From assembly GCA_964247055.1 (NCBI GenBank), contig OZ176055.1, forward strand, positions 6,882,001-6,946,000: a stretch of 64,000 nt of DNA. Reading direction: 5' to 3'. This DNA comes from Paragordius varius. Its lineage: Eukaryota > Nematomorpha. Positions 13,801 to 26,602 of this stretch are shown one piece after another. Each line of letters starts with the position of its first letter. Position 1 is the first letter of the stretch. Position numbers and translations under genes: made by a program. The notes below the pieces were generated by a model. That model searched no databases. It was not told where the DNA came from and saw only the letters and a list, made by a program, of their open reading frames with translations.

Positions 13801-14907
13801 AAAAAAAGATGAAATTTACAATAATTTTTTAGCAAGGTTTGTTAGATGTATGATAATAAGCTAACAAGAGGTTTAGCCTGTTTTATGATATGACACTAAT
13901 ATCCATGGAATTAAGAGAGAAACTCTCAAAAATGGAATACATTTATTAGGCTATATTTTGTATTTAAATAATGAAGCAAAAGTAATTAAAGTAACAGTAA
14001 AAAATGTTACTTTCTGGCTTACATAGATTTTATTTGGTAAAACAAACCTTTTTTATGGGACGTTTTTTAAGCGCGATCGCGTATGCGAGACTTAAAAGAC
14101 CGCTACAAAACGATAATAAATAAAAAGTTAAAAGTAGCTGGGTAAATTAGAATTTCAAGCGTGTTGTGACATATAATTGATTTTAAAAAATAATTTATAC
14201 AGTAAGTTGTCGGACTTGGAATGATATGTAATCCACAGAAGTGGGATATGAAAAAATCCGATGTAAGCCATTTAAATGGTACAGAAATAAAAATGTTTAA
14301 GATAATGTGTGTCTAACAAGAGACAACGTTAAAAATAGATATATTCATGGAAGCTCGGATGTTAAACCGAACAACCATGTCTGGTTTGACACATTGAAAA
14401 GAAGGATTCTCATTATATTAACACTATAGACATTTACATAGTTGAAGGGAAGCGAGGACATGGGCGTTTAACCAGTTAAAAGGGCACATATAAGAGAGAA
14501 CTGGGAAATTAAAAATTTATAGCTGAAGACGCTATAGAGTTTTATGGCAGGACAGGTTTCACAGAATCGCTCTCAGAAGTAAAAACAGGTAAAAAAACTT
14601 TTAAGCATATGTAGTACTTTGATATTATATTACCGTTTTGAGCAAAATATAATTATTAAAACTAACTTTCGAAAAACGGTTTCTTGTGTACCGATAACGT
14701 ATATATCATATGGATAGGAAGAATTATTGGGTTGAAACAACATATTTCGAATTGTCTCTGATTTAAATGCCTAAACATTAATATTGTTTTACTTCGGAGG
14801 AGGCGCACATATTCCAACTTAAAATGTAAAGGGTAAATTTATTTTCGATTTTTTGTAGTCGAGCCCGATCTTCAATATATTGTTTATAAGGACCATAGAA
14901 AAGGTAA
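10900..14907 (-). CDS. INPP5E: Inositol polyphosphate 5-phosphatase, INPP5E-like (8 exons seen)
   Basis: Removes the 5-phosphate from phosphoinositides; INPP5E orthologues act at the primary cilium. Exons: 14793-14907, 14667-14770, 13532-13656, 12799-12918, 11794-11976, 11392-11507, 11013-11245 and 10900-10960; all phases match. Visible motifs in order: YGPYKQYIEDRARL then LSWNM (metal-binding Asn region), DIYVIGTQE (Glu), LHLLIFVRRHL, TKGSLAASFNVLGTTFLFINSHF, FWFGDFNFR, FPPTYKYDIG, RVPSYTDRIMY and SDHKPV. All signature residues of the family are intact. PSYTDR and the FPPTYKYDIG context fit INPP5E better than OCRL or synaptojanin. The first intron seen is only 22 nt, the others 52-1010 nt. 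The N-terminus is missing: the first exon seen enters at phase 2, so upstream coding exists. The C-terminal end, read as VFTKGII, lacks the CAAX box known from vertebrate INPP5E; another 3' exon is possible. Confidence 0.9.
11993..12288. mobile_element. TA-flanked CAGTAAAAATT MITE, copy 1
   Basis: Starts CAGTAAAAATTAAAATTATA plus CGGACAAA and ends with a decayed inverted copy (CCGTATAATTTCAGTTTGAA). The left end is preceded by TA, as expected for the Tc1/mariner superfamily. It fills part of an INPP5E intron; its left end lies within 17 nt of the 3' splice site of the 11794-11976 exon, so it contributes to that splice signal. Non-coding. Confidence 0.8.
12484..12717. mobile_element. TA-flanked CAGTAAAAATT MITE, copy 2
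   Basis: Left end CAGTAAAAATG..ATACAGACAAAAC, right end TTTGTCCGTAAACTTTTAAT then TTTGACTG, flanked by TA on both sides. It is in the same INPP5E intron as copy 1, about 200 bp away. Confidence 0.8.
14200..14600 (+). mobile_element. Broken LINE 3' coding fragment
   Basis: Frame-shifting pieces match the end of a LINE reverse transcriptase protein: TRDNVKNRYIHGS, then VEGKRGHGR and, near 14540, EDAIEFYGR. This is the common C-terminal order of invertebrate endonuclease/reverse transcriptase LINEs. It is on the plus strand within a 1-kb intron of the INPP5E-like gene. Heavily decayed. Confidence 0.65.
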
Positions 14908-14941
14908 CTAAATTTTCATGTTATAATACCAATCATTCATT

Positions 14942-15357
14942 ATGACCCATTTAATATTCGATTTTGAGGGAATCAAACGTTATCAAGGTATCATCCAGGT
15001 AAAAAACATATGAACCCTGATCAATCATGATATCAGATGAAAAACTAAAATTTCAAATTCCAAAGTTTGATTGGAATTCAGAAGGGCAAAGCCTGTTTGT
15101 GTATGATACCAAACAAGATGAATTAAACGGTGAAACTGCCAAAGAGTTCATATCAAATATTATAAATCCAATGCAAAGGGAAAATTTGAGTCAATTATAC
15201 TGCTATGTTTGTCGGAAGGTAGTCAAATATCATCAAGTATAATAACTTATAGCTAGAGCATCATGAAAGCACACTTCATCAGGAAAACTTGAAACAATTA
15301 TCAAAACATCCAAATTATATTGAACTTAAAAATTATATTGATATTCATTATCCATAA
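14942..15357 (+). CDS. Small protein with Cys/His zinc-binding motif, unrecognised
   Basis: Three exons, 14942-14987, 15037-15218 and 15253-15357, with introns of 49 and 34 nt and matching phases, give a complete protein of about 110 residues from MTHLIFDFEGIKRYQ to YIDIHYP. The middle is acidic and polar (FDWNSEGQSLFVYDTKQDEL). The C-terminal third has CYVCRKLEHHESTLH, a CxxC..H...H pattern that could bind one zinc ion; the second intron falls inside it, right after CYVCRK. I do not recognise the family. Its ATG is 34 bp from the nearest visible exon of the opposite-strand INPP5E gene, so the two genes must overlap if INPP5E has further 5' exons nearby. Confidence 0.6.
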
Positions 15358-17026
15358 AATGTTATTATGGATTTTATATTATATTATAAATATATAATAT
15401 GGACCATTTATATTGCATGTTTCCATGGTGAATAACTTTTGCATTTTAAATTCACATACAAAATTGTTTGCGTTAGCCCCATGCAGCTCTAAAAGTTTTT
15501 TTATGGCCTATAATTATTCTTTTAATTTTTAACTTATTTATTAAATAATATCTGCTTATTTTTCATATAGCTATGCATATTTGTCGTTAGTTTACAGGGA
15601 ATAGCCCTTGAGACAAAAATAATGATTTCTGTGGTCCTTATTTTTTTGGTGAGCCCCACTTATTTAGGCTAACCAAAAAAATATCTCATTTCCTCCTGCA
15701 GAAGACATACAACATCTTCCCTCGCATTTCATATAAACGTAAAAAAATATTTCATCAATTAGATTAAGTTAAGTTTTTAACTTAACTTAAAGTAACTGTT
15801 TAAAATAACAGTTTCAAAATCGTTTTTTACGCTCTACAATCGGGTACCTAGTTAATTTTTTACTTTTTTCAATTGAACAAAACCTTTTTACATATGGGTT
15901 TTTCAACAAAAGTATTGTTTCGATTGTTCAAATATTTGACTTTATACATTTTTAGCTTAAAAACTTTGCCGAACTATCTAACATAAACCCACGGAACACA
16001 ATAGATGCGAAAAATCGGACGGTAATGTCAATTTAAAAGGAAACTATAGGCAAAAAAATGATTTCGTAGGACCGAAATTGAAACGGGTTCTTTGATTCTA
16101 TCTACAACACTTTGTTATGCAAAAGCTATAAGAATTCTACCCTTCTACCGCTTTCTCTTGTGTAAAATAAATAAATCGATAATTAATATTAAATTATTGT
16201 AGTTTATATATCTAAAATTATTATAAACTAATAGGTTATGAAAGTTTGTAATATATTATAGAAAACTAATTACAGTTGACATCATCCAAAAATTGCATAG
16301 ATCAATCCAAAGAAATGTTTTTGTTTCTTTATCAAATGACAGGCTCAAGCAAACCATATCAAAGAAAATACATATATAGAATGAAACAATTTTTTATCAT
16401 TAATTAATGCCAAAGGAAGTTTTTTCATGTAGTCACCTTTTTTAAAGTCATATAAATATCGCTAAATTAAATATAGATCTAAAAGTATATGATTTAATAA
16501 GTTTAATGTAAACAATTATATCATATGATAATTTAATATTATATTAAGATCTGGATTGTAACGCACATAAATTTAAAATTTACTGTATTCTTACATCCAA
16601 CATAATTGTAACACGTGAAGGAAAATCATATATTTAAGATCTCTTTCATTTCATTTTATATTAAGGCGTTGTAGTCATATAATATACCTTTGTTGTTTAG
16701 TGAGAGATGTCAATTTTTTTTAAAAAAACTTTTTAGCTATCCAAACACATTTTAGTGGATTTGATATTTAGGTTTTAAAAGTTTTGTCAAATAAAATGTT
16801 CAATAAATTCCATTTATATGCTAATGACGAATTATTTTAGTTTGATAACATCTACATGTTTGCGAGAAATAAATTGTTTTACAATCCTTTGAAATGATTT
16901 ATGTTTTGATAAATGGCCATGCATAGAGGAGGTCAAAAGCACTATATATTTATATAAATAAATGATTATAAATTATATATTTATTATATTATGGTACTTG
17001 CCGATTACTTATTTATCTATATCAGG

Positions 17027-17157
17027 CGTTTTCAGCACAAATGGCTTCACGGCTGCATTTTTGGATCGAAGAAATCCGACGGGCATTCGCAAGACTAACA
17101 AATATTTTTTTAAATTTTAAACAGAAGACTGGCCCGCGGACGACATGTTGGACACTC
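17027..17157. mobile_element. Short hAT-like MITE
   Basis: A GC-richer island that starts CAGGCGTTTTCAGCAC and ends CATGTTGGACACTCTTG, the reverse of a CAAGAGTGTCCAACATG hAT-like end. It is flanked by ATCTATAT and ATCTAATA, an imperfect 8-bp duplication as hAT elements make. Confidence 0.5.
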
Positions 17158-17984
17158 TTGATCTAATATTATAGAATGTTGGCTTTGAAGCAATCCATAA
17201 AATGTTTAGGATTCCTTTAATACCATGACGAAAATCATTCAATATTAAAGCGACTACCTTGGGCGAGCTACTTTTTTGAAATAGCTACTGTGTTTCGTCT
17301 CTCCTGTGTGAAAATAAGAGTCCTGAATGTAAAATCTGCTATCAAGTATCGAAATTGTGACTATTAAGCATTTAAACAAGGTCCCTTTGAAATTTAATTA
17401 TAGCTTACATTTCTTTTAATAATGCATCTATTAGAGATATTTATAGATTGTTTTTGTTAGCCCTGCTTAAGTTATATCATCATATTTAAGAAAAAATATA
17501 TTTAGATTGTCAGTTGCTAAACATAATAATATCCCATATATTGGTCATAAATTTTTAAAAATTGCAGATATTCTTTAATAATGTTCAGTATAAAGAAAAA
17601 TATATATATGGAGTAATGCCGCTTTCAGTTACTACTCATCATATCTGTCTATATAAAAATGTAATAAAATTGGTTTTGAAAATTGATATTCCCCAAGCAG
17701 GCCCATTCACATAAGATGATGCAATATTTTTCAATCAAATCGTAGAACCTTTTTAAACCAAATTCATATAAAGATTGTGCTATAACAATAATAATATGAA
17801 TTTTTATATGAATGTTTTGATACAATTAAAATAAATTAATTTACATGCGCGTTTGTATAAATGGAAATTAAATAAACGGAAAAGCGCGCACAGGGATGAT
17901 GGATGACTTTTTATTTTCATATATGTTTAAACTGATATTTTTTCAGATTGAACATTATTAACCCTTTTTTATGCGGTTTTATTT

Positions 17985-18185
17985 TGGGGTGATTGTATAT
18001 CCCAGAGCTGAAACCTGTAAATTACTGTTTTGAAAGTTATTGTGGTTAAATATTGATGATTTGTATTAGGGGAAGCTTTTATTTTTAAGTTTTGTAACTT
18101 CCAGAGTCCCGAATTGGGATAGCGCCAAAGCACGAAACATTCCAAGTTCATTAAATAGGACAATGCTAGTAAAATATAAAGATTT
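17985..18185 (+). repeat. Dispersed repeat R1, partial copy
   Basis: Shares TATATCCCAGAGCTGAAA, ACTGTTTTGAAAGTTATT and the AACTTCCAGAGTC block with the copies at 1878-2390 and 23910-24450. Confidence 0.6.
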
Positions 18186-19949
18186 AAATTTTTCATTATT
18201 ATAATCTGCTTGCCAGTTGTGTTAGCTAAATAAAACCAAAAAATGGTAGCAAGGTTAAGGTAAATTTATTTTACTAAGCATGCGCTTGAAGGGCTAATAA
18301 AAACTTATTTAAATTTGGCCCAATAATAATTTTATTTTAAATGGCTGTGGAAAATCAATCTAAACTAAATAGTAATGAAGTAATAAATTTATTATAGATA
18401 TTTGTCTGGATGCTTAGATATGTATAAATATACTGAAATAAAATTGGACAAACGGGACATTTTCTTTTTTTATGAGCACCAATTTTTAATACGAACAGGC
18501 CTATTTTTACAAAAAATCAAATATCATTAACAATAGTTGTTAATATATAGAAAAATTTAGTTTTAACATTTGAATACCACCCTAAATCAATACTTAAGAT
18601 ATTTTTTGTGTCAAAGACTTTGAAAATATGTTATAGTTTTAACATTAGTTCTTCTGACGGATTTAATCTCACCAAGAAAAGTTTTTATGCGTTGAAAATA
18701 CTTTAAAATTTAGTTTTTATGAGAGATATAACCATGTAAAATAACAACATCAAGTTTTAATGTTATATAATAATTTATTTCATGCCAATTTGATTGATGA
18801 AAAACTTTAAGAAATAAATCATATTGAAATTTTTTATTTATATTAGGCTTACGTATTAATAAAATCAGTCAGTTGTATTGTTTAAAATTTGGAAAAAAAT
18901 GTTAACAATTTAATATTTGGATCCGAAATGCAGTTTTTGAATTTCCCAGTCATTTTCGGACAACGGTTTTCATAAAAAAATCTGCATATCAGAATTTTTG
19001 AGTTTAGAATAATATCATTTTTGGAGTCGCATTTTTTTCAATTTTAAAAAATATCAAGTAAAATTCGAAAAATAATGAAATCGACTTTTAGCTAAAAATT
19101 ATATGCTGTGTCTCAATATGCTCTTTTCTGGTAAAAAATTGAATCAGGATTATTATGAGTCTTTAAAAATCATTTTCATATCAATAGCTCAAAAACGAAA
19201 AAGGCAAAGTTAGGTCCAATTTATTTTTTTGGTAAAAGCACACACCTGTAATAAACATAAAAGTTATAGAGGTACCAAGTGAAAGCACAATATTTTACAG
19301 GAAATCAATTTAACCTTGACCGAACTTACGCCAAAACTAAATATCGCAGTTTATAGAAAAGTTTTATTTATTAAGATCGTCCTTGACTTCACCAACACAT
19401 TCATTGGTACTCGAATAAATTTTTATTTTTTTATTATTGATATCCATAAGAATTAAAAGTTATCAGGTTAATATTAAGCGTCAAATACAAAATTCTCTGC
19501 CACTCTTGGTTATGTATATCTAGCGTTTCTTTCAAATTTTATTTTTTGGTAGGTGCAAATTCCTAATCATGAAATCAAGGATTAAGGATTTAATTGATTT
19601 ATAATTAATAGTGACGTCAAAATAAAAAATTTGTATGAATGCTGGTCTAAAGACTAATAACTTTCTCACATCTTAAACCTGACGGTTTACAATAATCCGT
19701 GCAAAAATATTTTTTTTCATTTTAAAGCCCCAATTATATAATTTGATTGAAAGTTATTCAAATAAAACCCGGCGAATAATATATTCTATTTGTAAATATT
19801 TAATTTTCCGAGATCCGAAACCGGTGCTTTAATTAGTCTGAACCGTGATACACCAATTAATATAAAAAAATAAAGAATTTTTGTTAACTGTTAGGATAGA
19901 TCTTGCATCTGAACATGCATTATTTCAAGAATGAAGACTGAATTATACA

Positions 19950-21197
19950 AATAATGTGTACTGCAAAAAACTTTTTAACATAATAATATTTTTTCATGAG
20001 ATAGCTTATGACAGGCGTATTCATTTGCCGCAAAAATTATTATTTGTTGACGACCTAGTTTTTGAAATATTGAGAGAAAATCGAAATGGGACAAAAATTA
20101 AAAATTAAGGATAATTAGGGATAATTCAAAAAATAATGATAAAAATTGAGATATTATGGTTTTTTTATCATTTTATGAGATATTACCAATATATAATTAG
20201 CCTAAAATCATATAGTAGGGTTTCTAAAAAATCTCAGGTCAAAAGATGGCTTTTTTCCTTCTAACACACCTAAAAGACAAAAAAATTTTTATGAAACTAT
20301 AGTAAAATAATTTTTTTAGTATTATTTACTAGCTAAACTCACTATTAAAATCTTAATCATATTTTATTCATTAAAATACTTATATATCAAAATAAAACCA
20401 AAAAATATTGTTTTGCATTTTTCCATTTTTTGTCAACTGGTTAATGAGTGTATAAAAAATCTATACTGTTTTTTTTGGATTACATGAGTAAGAATAAAAA
20501 AGTATATAATTTATGCAAAATATAACTTAAAAATAGTGGAATATCAACCAACAATCCTTACGAATCCCTGTAACAAGTTTGTTTTAAAACATTTTTGTTG
20601 GGATTTGTACGGATTGTTGGTTGATATTCTACTACTTTTGAATCCTATATTGCAAAAATTATATACTTTACGATTCCCACTCATGTTCCAAAATAAAACA
20701 GTAAAAAAAATTATTCACTCATAAACCAGATGACGAAAAAATGGAAAAATAAAAAACAATATTTTTAGGTTTTATTTTGATATATAAGTTTTTTTTACTG
20801 AATAAGATATGAATGTTAAGATTTTAATATGGAGTTTAGCTAGTAAATAATTAAAAAATTATTTTACCATAGTTTCATGAAAAAATTTCTGTCTTTTAAA
20901 TGTGTTAAAAGGAAAACGCCATCTTTTGACCTGAGATTTTGTAAAAACCCTAACTATAAGATTTTAGGCTATTTATATTTTGGAAATATCTCATAAAATG
21001 ATAAAAAACATCTCAAATTTATCATTTTTGAATTATCCTTAATTTTCAATTTTTGTCCGATTTCAATTATCTCTCTATATTTCAAAAACTAGGTCCTCAT
21101 AAAATAAAAATTTTTGCCGCAATTCCCTGGTCATAAGTTATCTAATGAAAAAAAAATTTTTGCTAAAAAATTAACGCTCTATTTTGCACACAGTGTC
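19950..21197. repeat. 1.25-kb foldback hairpin
   Basis: Two arms of about 560 bp are imperfect reverse complements. Left landmarks, in order: TTGCCGCAAAAATT (20027), CCTAGTTTTTGAAATATTGAG (20050), GATATTATGG, GTAGGGTTT, ATCTCAGGTCAAAAGATGGC. Their complements occur in reverse order at 20925-21125 (GCCATCTTTTGACCTGAGAT, CAAAAACTAGG, AATTTTTGCCGCAA). The centre (20536-20635) is a second inverted repeat around AATATCAACCAACAATCC and GGATTGTTGGTTGATATT. No coding capacity; the open frame at 20536-20724 lies in the palindrome centre. It could be a foldback transposon. Confidence 0.8.
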
Positions 21198-21201
21198 TAT
21201 T

Positions 21202-21654
21202 AAAACACTTGGATACAACGCGTTTATTTTAGTCCTCCGATTCAAGTTGGGCTCTTTGGGACGCCCGGCCTGGTTATTATCGAATATTTGACGGATTTAA
21301 ACAATAAAAGTTTGCATTATATAATATTGACGCAATTACAAACAAAAAACATTAAAAAACTTGATATTACTTTATAGATGAACTCACGATAAAAAGTCAA
21401 CATAATATGTATGGCTTCAGCCAAATATAAAAATAATGCAAAATGAACCACTTATATTTATCAATGTATGTGATTTAATATAAAATTAAGTTTAATTTTA
21501 GCGTTAAAATTAAATAAACATGATATTTTGCAAAATTGTTGTGAAATAAAAATGGCAAACATTTTAACGATTTTAATTAGAGTAGAAGCATTTTAAGATG
21601 AAACCGTTTCTTTCACTTGTGACTCTTAGATCACCAATTCGAATCAATGTGTTA
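21202..21654. mobile_element. Non-autonomous TIR element, AACACTTGGATAC family, copy 1
   Basis: Left end AACACTTGGATACAAC followed by a CCGATTCAAGTTGGG block; right end CCAATTCGAATCAATGTGTT. The same ends occur at 41225-41788. It lies directly beside the 1.25-kb hairpin. Confidence 0.65.
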
Positions 21655-23177
21655 ACACAACAAGAAAGGGTTTTTAATAACCATACACCCAATATATATG
21701 ATTTTTAATCATTAATATATGTATATATATATCAATACTATAATCCTTTTATTGACAAAAAATATAATATCCGTCACACTTATTAATTTTTTGCAGAGAG
21801 ATATTTAATTGTGTGCTTTGTTTAATCTCAATGCGCTCAAAATATATTATTTTACTATTATTATATTAGCCAATAAATATCAACAATAATTACATCTCTA
21901 AGATAAAAAGATGAAAAATTTAAAAATTTTTTGCATTAATTAATGTAGAATAGCGCGTATGAAAAACAACACAACACATACAAAATTGCAATTTTTTCCC
22001 AATGTTTTAACATTGATTTTGTTTTTTCAATTATGGAAAAACTTTGTTTTATACCATATGCTACTGTATATATCTTTTCCATTAATTAATCATTTATCAA
22101 ATTACTCCGTCTTTATATAAAGTATATGTATAATTTTGCAATAATGACAGTTAACATATGCGATGATATATACATATACCAACATTACATTGTGATACAA
22201 TAAACCTTACATTTATACGTTTTAAAACATATTATTCGTATCTTCAAAATTTTTAAGGTATTTTAGTTATTTACACATTATCGTATTTTTTTATTTACAA
22301 TCATCACATTGATATCCAAAATTTTATTTGATTTATTGTACTGCACACCATAACATCGGTTTCATTTAGTTATTTTAAATACATATCCCTTTTTTCATAC
22401 ATGTATCATGTGTAAATAACTTTTTTTTAATTTTTTATAAAATTTCGGCTTACGTACATATCTTTTAATTAATTATCATAATTATTTTAATGGTTATTCA
22501 TCATATCTGTTTCGGTATTAGTAAAAATTTTCAGATATATTTAACTACCAAGATTTTTTTTCATATATAAAAAGAGACTTCAAAATATATTCAACATTTT
22601 TGGTTGTTTTTAGTCTTTACAAAACTATGAAAAATAGAAAAGATTCCTCAAACGTTGTTTTGTTGACAAAAATGTAAATATAAAATAATAATTTATTCCA
22701 ATTTTATAAATAAACAGATAATGTTTATGTCCCTTACTCGAATAACTTTGATGATATTATGATATTGTATAATATTAATAATGATTATATCTACATCGAA
22801 TTCATATATTTTCAATTATTCAATTTGTCAAAATTATAATTTTCGTCAAAAAGTTTTCGATTTTGCCACACCGAATTTCAAGATATGTTTGTTGAATCCC
22901 CTACTGGTTTCATTTTAAACATTATTTATATTTGATCTCACAGGAAGGAGATTCAACGTTTATGTTTTGCAATATGATCATGAAAACAGATTTATTGCAC
23001 TTGAATGATTTTTCTAAATTTTCTTGACTTTACAAAAAAAATTTATGCAAATTCACATCATTCTCGTAAATATCAAAATCGTAATATGTCCGCTTGGAAT
23101 CATAAGAAAAATAATTTAATCCATACCAAAACATAAATTACATGCCATAAACAATTAACCGAGTGCTCTGTGTAAAA
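21655..23177. other. AT-rich spacer upstream of the GPCR gene
   Basis: No exon, repeat or RNA recognised. A further 5' exon of the GPCR carrying a signal peptide could be here, but I could not identify one. Confidence 0.4.
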
Positions 23178-26100
23178 ATGTCATCGCTTAACAATAGTAG
23201 TACAATGCCCATCTTCGATATTCAAAATATTTTGACATCTCCAACAACCCAAACTTATTATAAAAATAATCAAACTTTCAACGACAATATTAAGAACACA
23301 AGTTATTACTATAATGAAATGTACCACAAAACTCATTTATACAAAGATTGGCTCAGATCATTCCCTGGGATTCAAGATTATCAGGCTCAAGAGACGGCTT
23401 TTCTCACCTGCATGAAAAATACTGTGATACCTTTTCAAAATACTTTGGGTGGTCAAAATAGGAGCTTTAACAAATTACCTGGCATTATCAAAACTCAGAA
23501 TACTTCGTCTTATCAAGGTATAAATTTTGTGTAAATTTTCATAACATAATTTTTTTCATAACATAATTTTTAACAATAGCTCAAAGGTTTGTGCATATTT
23601 AAATTTTTACACATCAAATACCAGGAGTATAACAGAACTGTTTTTAAAAAACCGAAATCCTTTAGAAACAGTATTCCAATCTAAAACAGTATTTCAATCT
23701 AATACTTTTTTTAATTTTTTACAATATAAATGCTCTCGGAAACGTTTTCGAACTTTTTAAAAAATTTGAATCAGCTTCCAGATATTGGCAGGATTTATAT
23801 CATTTTCAAATAAAAAACGATTTTACGAAATGCTTGGGATTTCTGATCAGTTCGCTATCATAATTTTTTTGATTAAATGTTTTTTTTAATTTTTAAATGG
23901 CGCATCATTGTTAACACTTCAATTACGATTTCACTTTTTTGTCCTAATACCTTTTGGGTTAGTTTTATATCCCAGAGCTTAATTTTGTAAACAACTATTT
24001 TTGAAAGTTATTTTAGTTAAAATTTAATTATCAAATAATGTTCTGCATTAGATTAAAAGCTTATAATTTTTACCGTTTTGTGGCTTCTAGAGTCTAAAAT
24101 TGGAACAGCTACAAACAGCTGATATAAATCAAAATTATCAAGTTTTTGCTGGTAAAACGCAGCCGAATACTTCTTTAGGCTAATTATTTACATTTTATAA
24201 CCATAATATAAATTTATTGGTGCATGAGCGATTTAAAAAATTATAGAAAAAAGACGGCAAAAAATTTTGAGATGAGGATTTTTTTTACAATTTAATATTT
24301 TTTTAAAAAAATTTGTATAATGCGCCTTAAAGCGTAAAGAAAGCATTATTTCAAATTCGGATTAATACCTTAAATACTTTTTAAGATTAAATTTCAATCG
24401 CTTTGGAAATAAAACACTCCAAAAAGTTATGGAATGTTAAACCACTAATGTTTGGAACTGTTAGATTAATTTAAATACTGTATCTAAAGGGTTTTGTTCA
24501 AATCCCTCCTGGGCAAACATTGATATATTTTTTATATATAAATAAATGCTTAACCTAATTAATAAATTTCAATCATCGTTTGAATTTTTAAGCGTTGTAA
24601 ATTTTATTGTGTTAAAATTTAGTCCCAAAAGAAAGATTAATATACAGTTAACTATATATATATAAATACCTAATTATTACCCTATTTTATATTTGTTAAT
24701 TTAGCGATTACCTTTTGTTAATTGATTTGTATTTTTTGCCATTGATCATATATACAGTAGCGTATGGCATGAAATAATATTTAGTTTATAGAAGAATAAA
24801 AAAATGTTTTATAAAAAACAAGGGGATATTATAATTATGTATCTAGACTTAGGTACAACTAGGCTTGTTTTTTTAAAATTACATTTTTTTTATTTTATGG
24901 ACTAATATTGTTTTATGCCATACTCTACTGTACATATATTCCAATTTAGATTTCATATTTTTTTATCAAAAAAAACTAATTACATATGAATTTGCAAATT
25001 AATTTTTTTAATTATAATTTTATGATGACGGACAGAGGACAATTGCGAAAACGATATATATACGTACTTTTCCCGTTTGTAAATCTCACAATAAAAATCA
25101 GAAATGATATTAAAAAAATTTTTTTGAAAAGGCGGTAAACACCGCCATCAATTTTTTTGATTTATATTAATATATATATTGTAACATTTTCTGGCCAGTT
25201 TCAACATAGTGTAGTGTTTTAGAAAATATGAATGTTCCTCGGGAATATTTATCATTAATAATTAATTGACATAATTTAATTAACAGTGGAAAAAAACTCA
25301 TATATTTTGGTTGTTTTTATAGTTTTTTTAGACAAAGGAAATGCGTGGAATTTATAATAATATAAGTATATAATAATTTTGATTAAAGAATTTTAATTAT
25401 TTTTAAAAGTGTCCCTCAAGATCCATTTTAACAAACTGTTTTCATCGATGAATATTATTTAAATTTGTATAGCAACTGTAAGAATATATAATAATTATCG
25501 ACAGAATTCATAATTTTTATATTTTAATATTATTTTTTTAGATCAAAAATATTTATGGATTTATAGATAAAAAATTAGATGACAACAGGAATAAAGGGTG
25601 GTTGTTCGCTTATGTCGCCTTTGTCAAGACTATTATATAAATAATACTATATTACCAAAAAAAATTTTTTAAGGATGCCACTGCGCGCGTTAATTAGAAT
25701 AATGTGCTTAATAATCTAATTATATATCTACTATTGTTACTTATCCTTTGTTCTTTGCCTTTCCCCGTTCCTCGACTAATAAATATATGGTTAATCTTTT
25801 TAAAACTAACTAATACTTTTATGAAAATATGGCGTATATATATATATAATATATATATAATTAGAAAAATCTTAATACAGTTAGTTAGTTGCGGTTTATA
25901 TATGAAAATCAATAAATTATAGTAATGTCATAATAATATGGTAGTATTTGTTTAACAAAAAAGTAAAAGTATGCGACACTATGTGGTTTAATATATATTA
26001 TTTTATGAAGAAATAAAGTAGAACCTATAAAAATTTGGCCTATGTGCGCAACATTAAATTATATATACTCATGTATGTTAAGAAATCATTAACATTTTTG

Positions 26101-26556
26101 TTTCCGATTTCCGACATCGATTGATTGTAGGAAATTTTGACAGAAATGCCATTTTTTCTATTAACAAAGGTAAAAGTAGTAAGGGAATGAGCTAGTTAAA
26201 AAGTGAAATTATACAGGCAAAAAAATGTAAAAACTAAAAAATAAATATTTAGATATAATTCATTGTAAACTTTTTAATTGGAATATATGATTTTAAATTG
26301 TAAAAATATATGGTTAATGGACTAAAGATTGGGGGTAAAAATAGTTGCCTTTTGAACAAAAAGGATTTGTCTTTTAGTGTTTACATTTTGTCCGTATATT
26401 TTCAAGTTTTACTGTTAAAAAATAACCCTATACAAATTAATGTTCGTTCCATTTATCATTTTGTCAGAGTATTGGATCATACAAATCTAATTTATATTCT
26501 TGTTTCATTCAAACAAATTACGCGTTTCTAGGAAATTGGCCTAAAAATTTTAAAGA

Positions 26557-26602
<46 letters not shown>

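Larger units (their letters stand above)
15358..19940. other. Gene-poor stretch with a few repeats
   Basis: No exon could be recognised. It holds a short hAT-like element at 17027-17157 and an R1 fragment at 17985-18185. The open frame at 17969-18196 belongs to that repeat. Confidence 0.55.

Noticed and set aside
15645-15700. TTTTTTGGTGAGCCC shared with 45150, resembling a hAT-type end
   Set aside because: No partner end or target duplication was found for either site.
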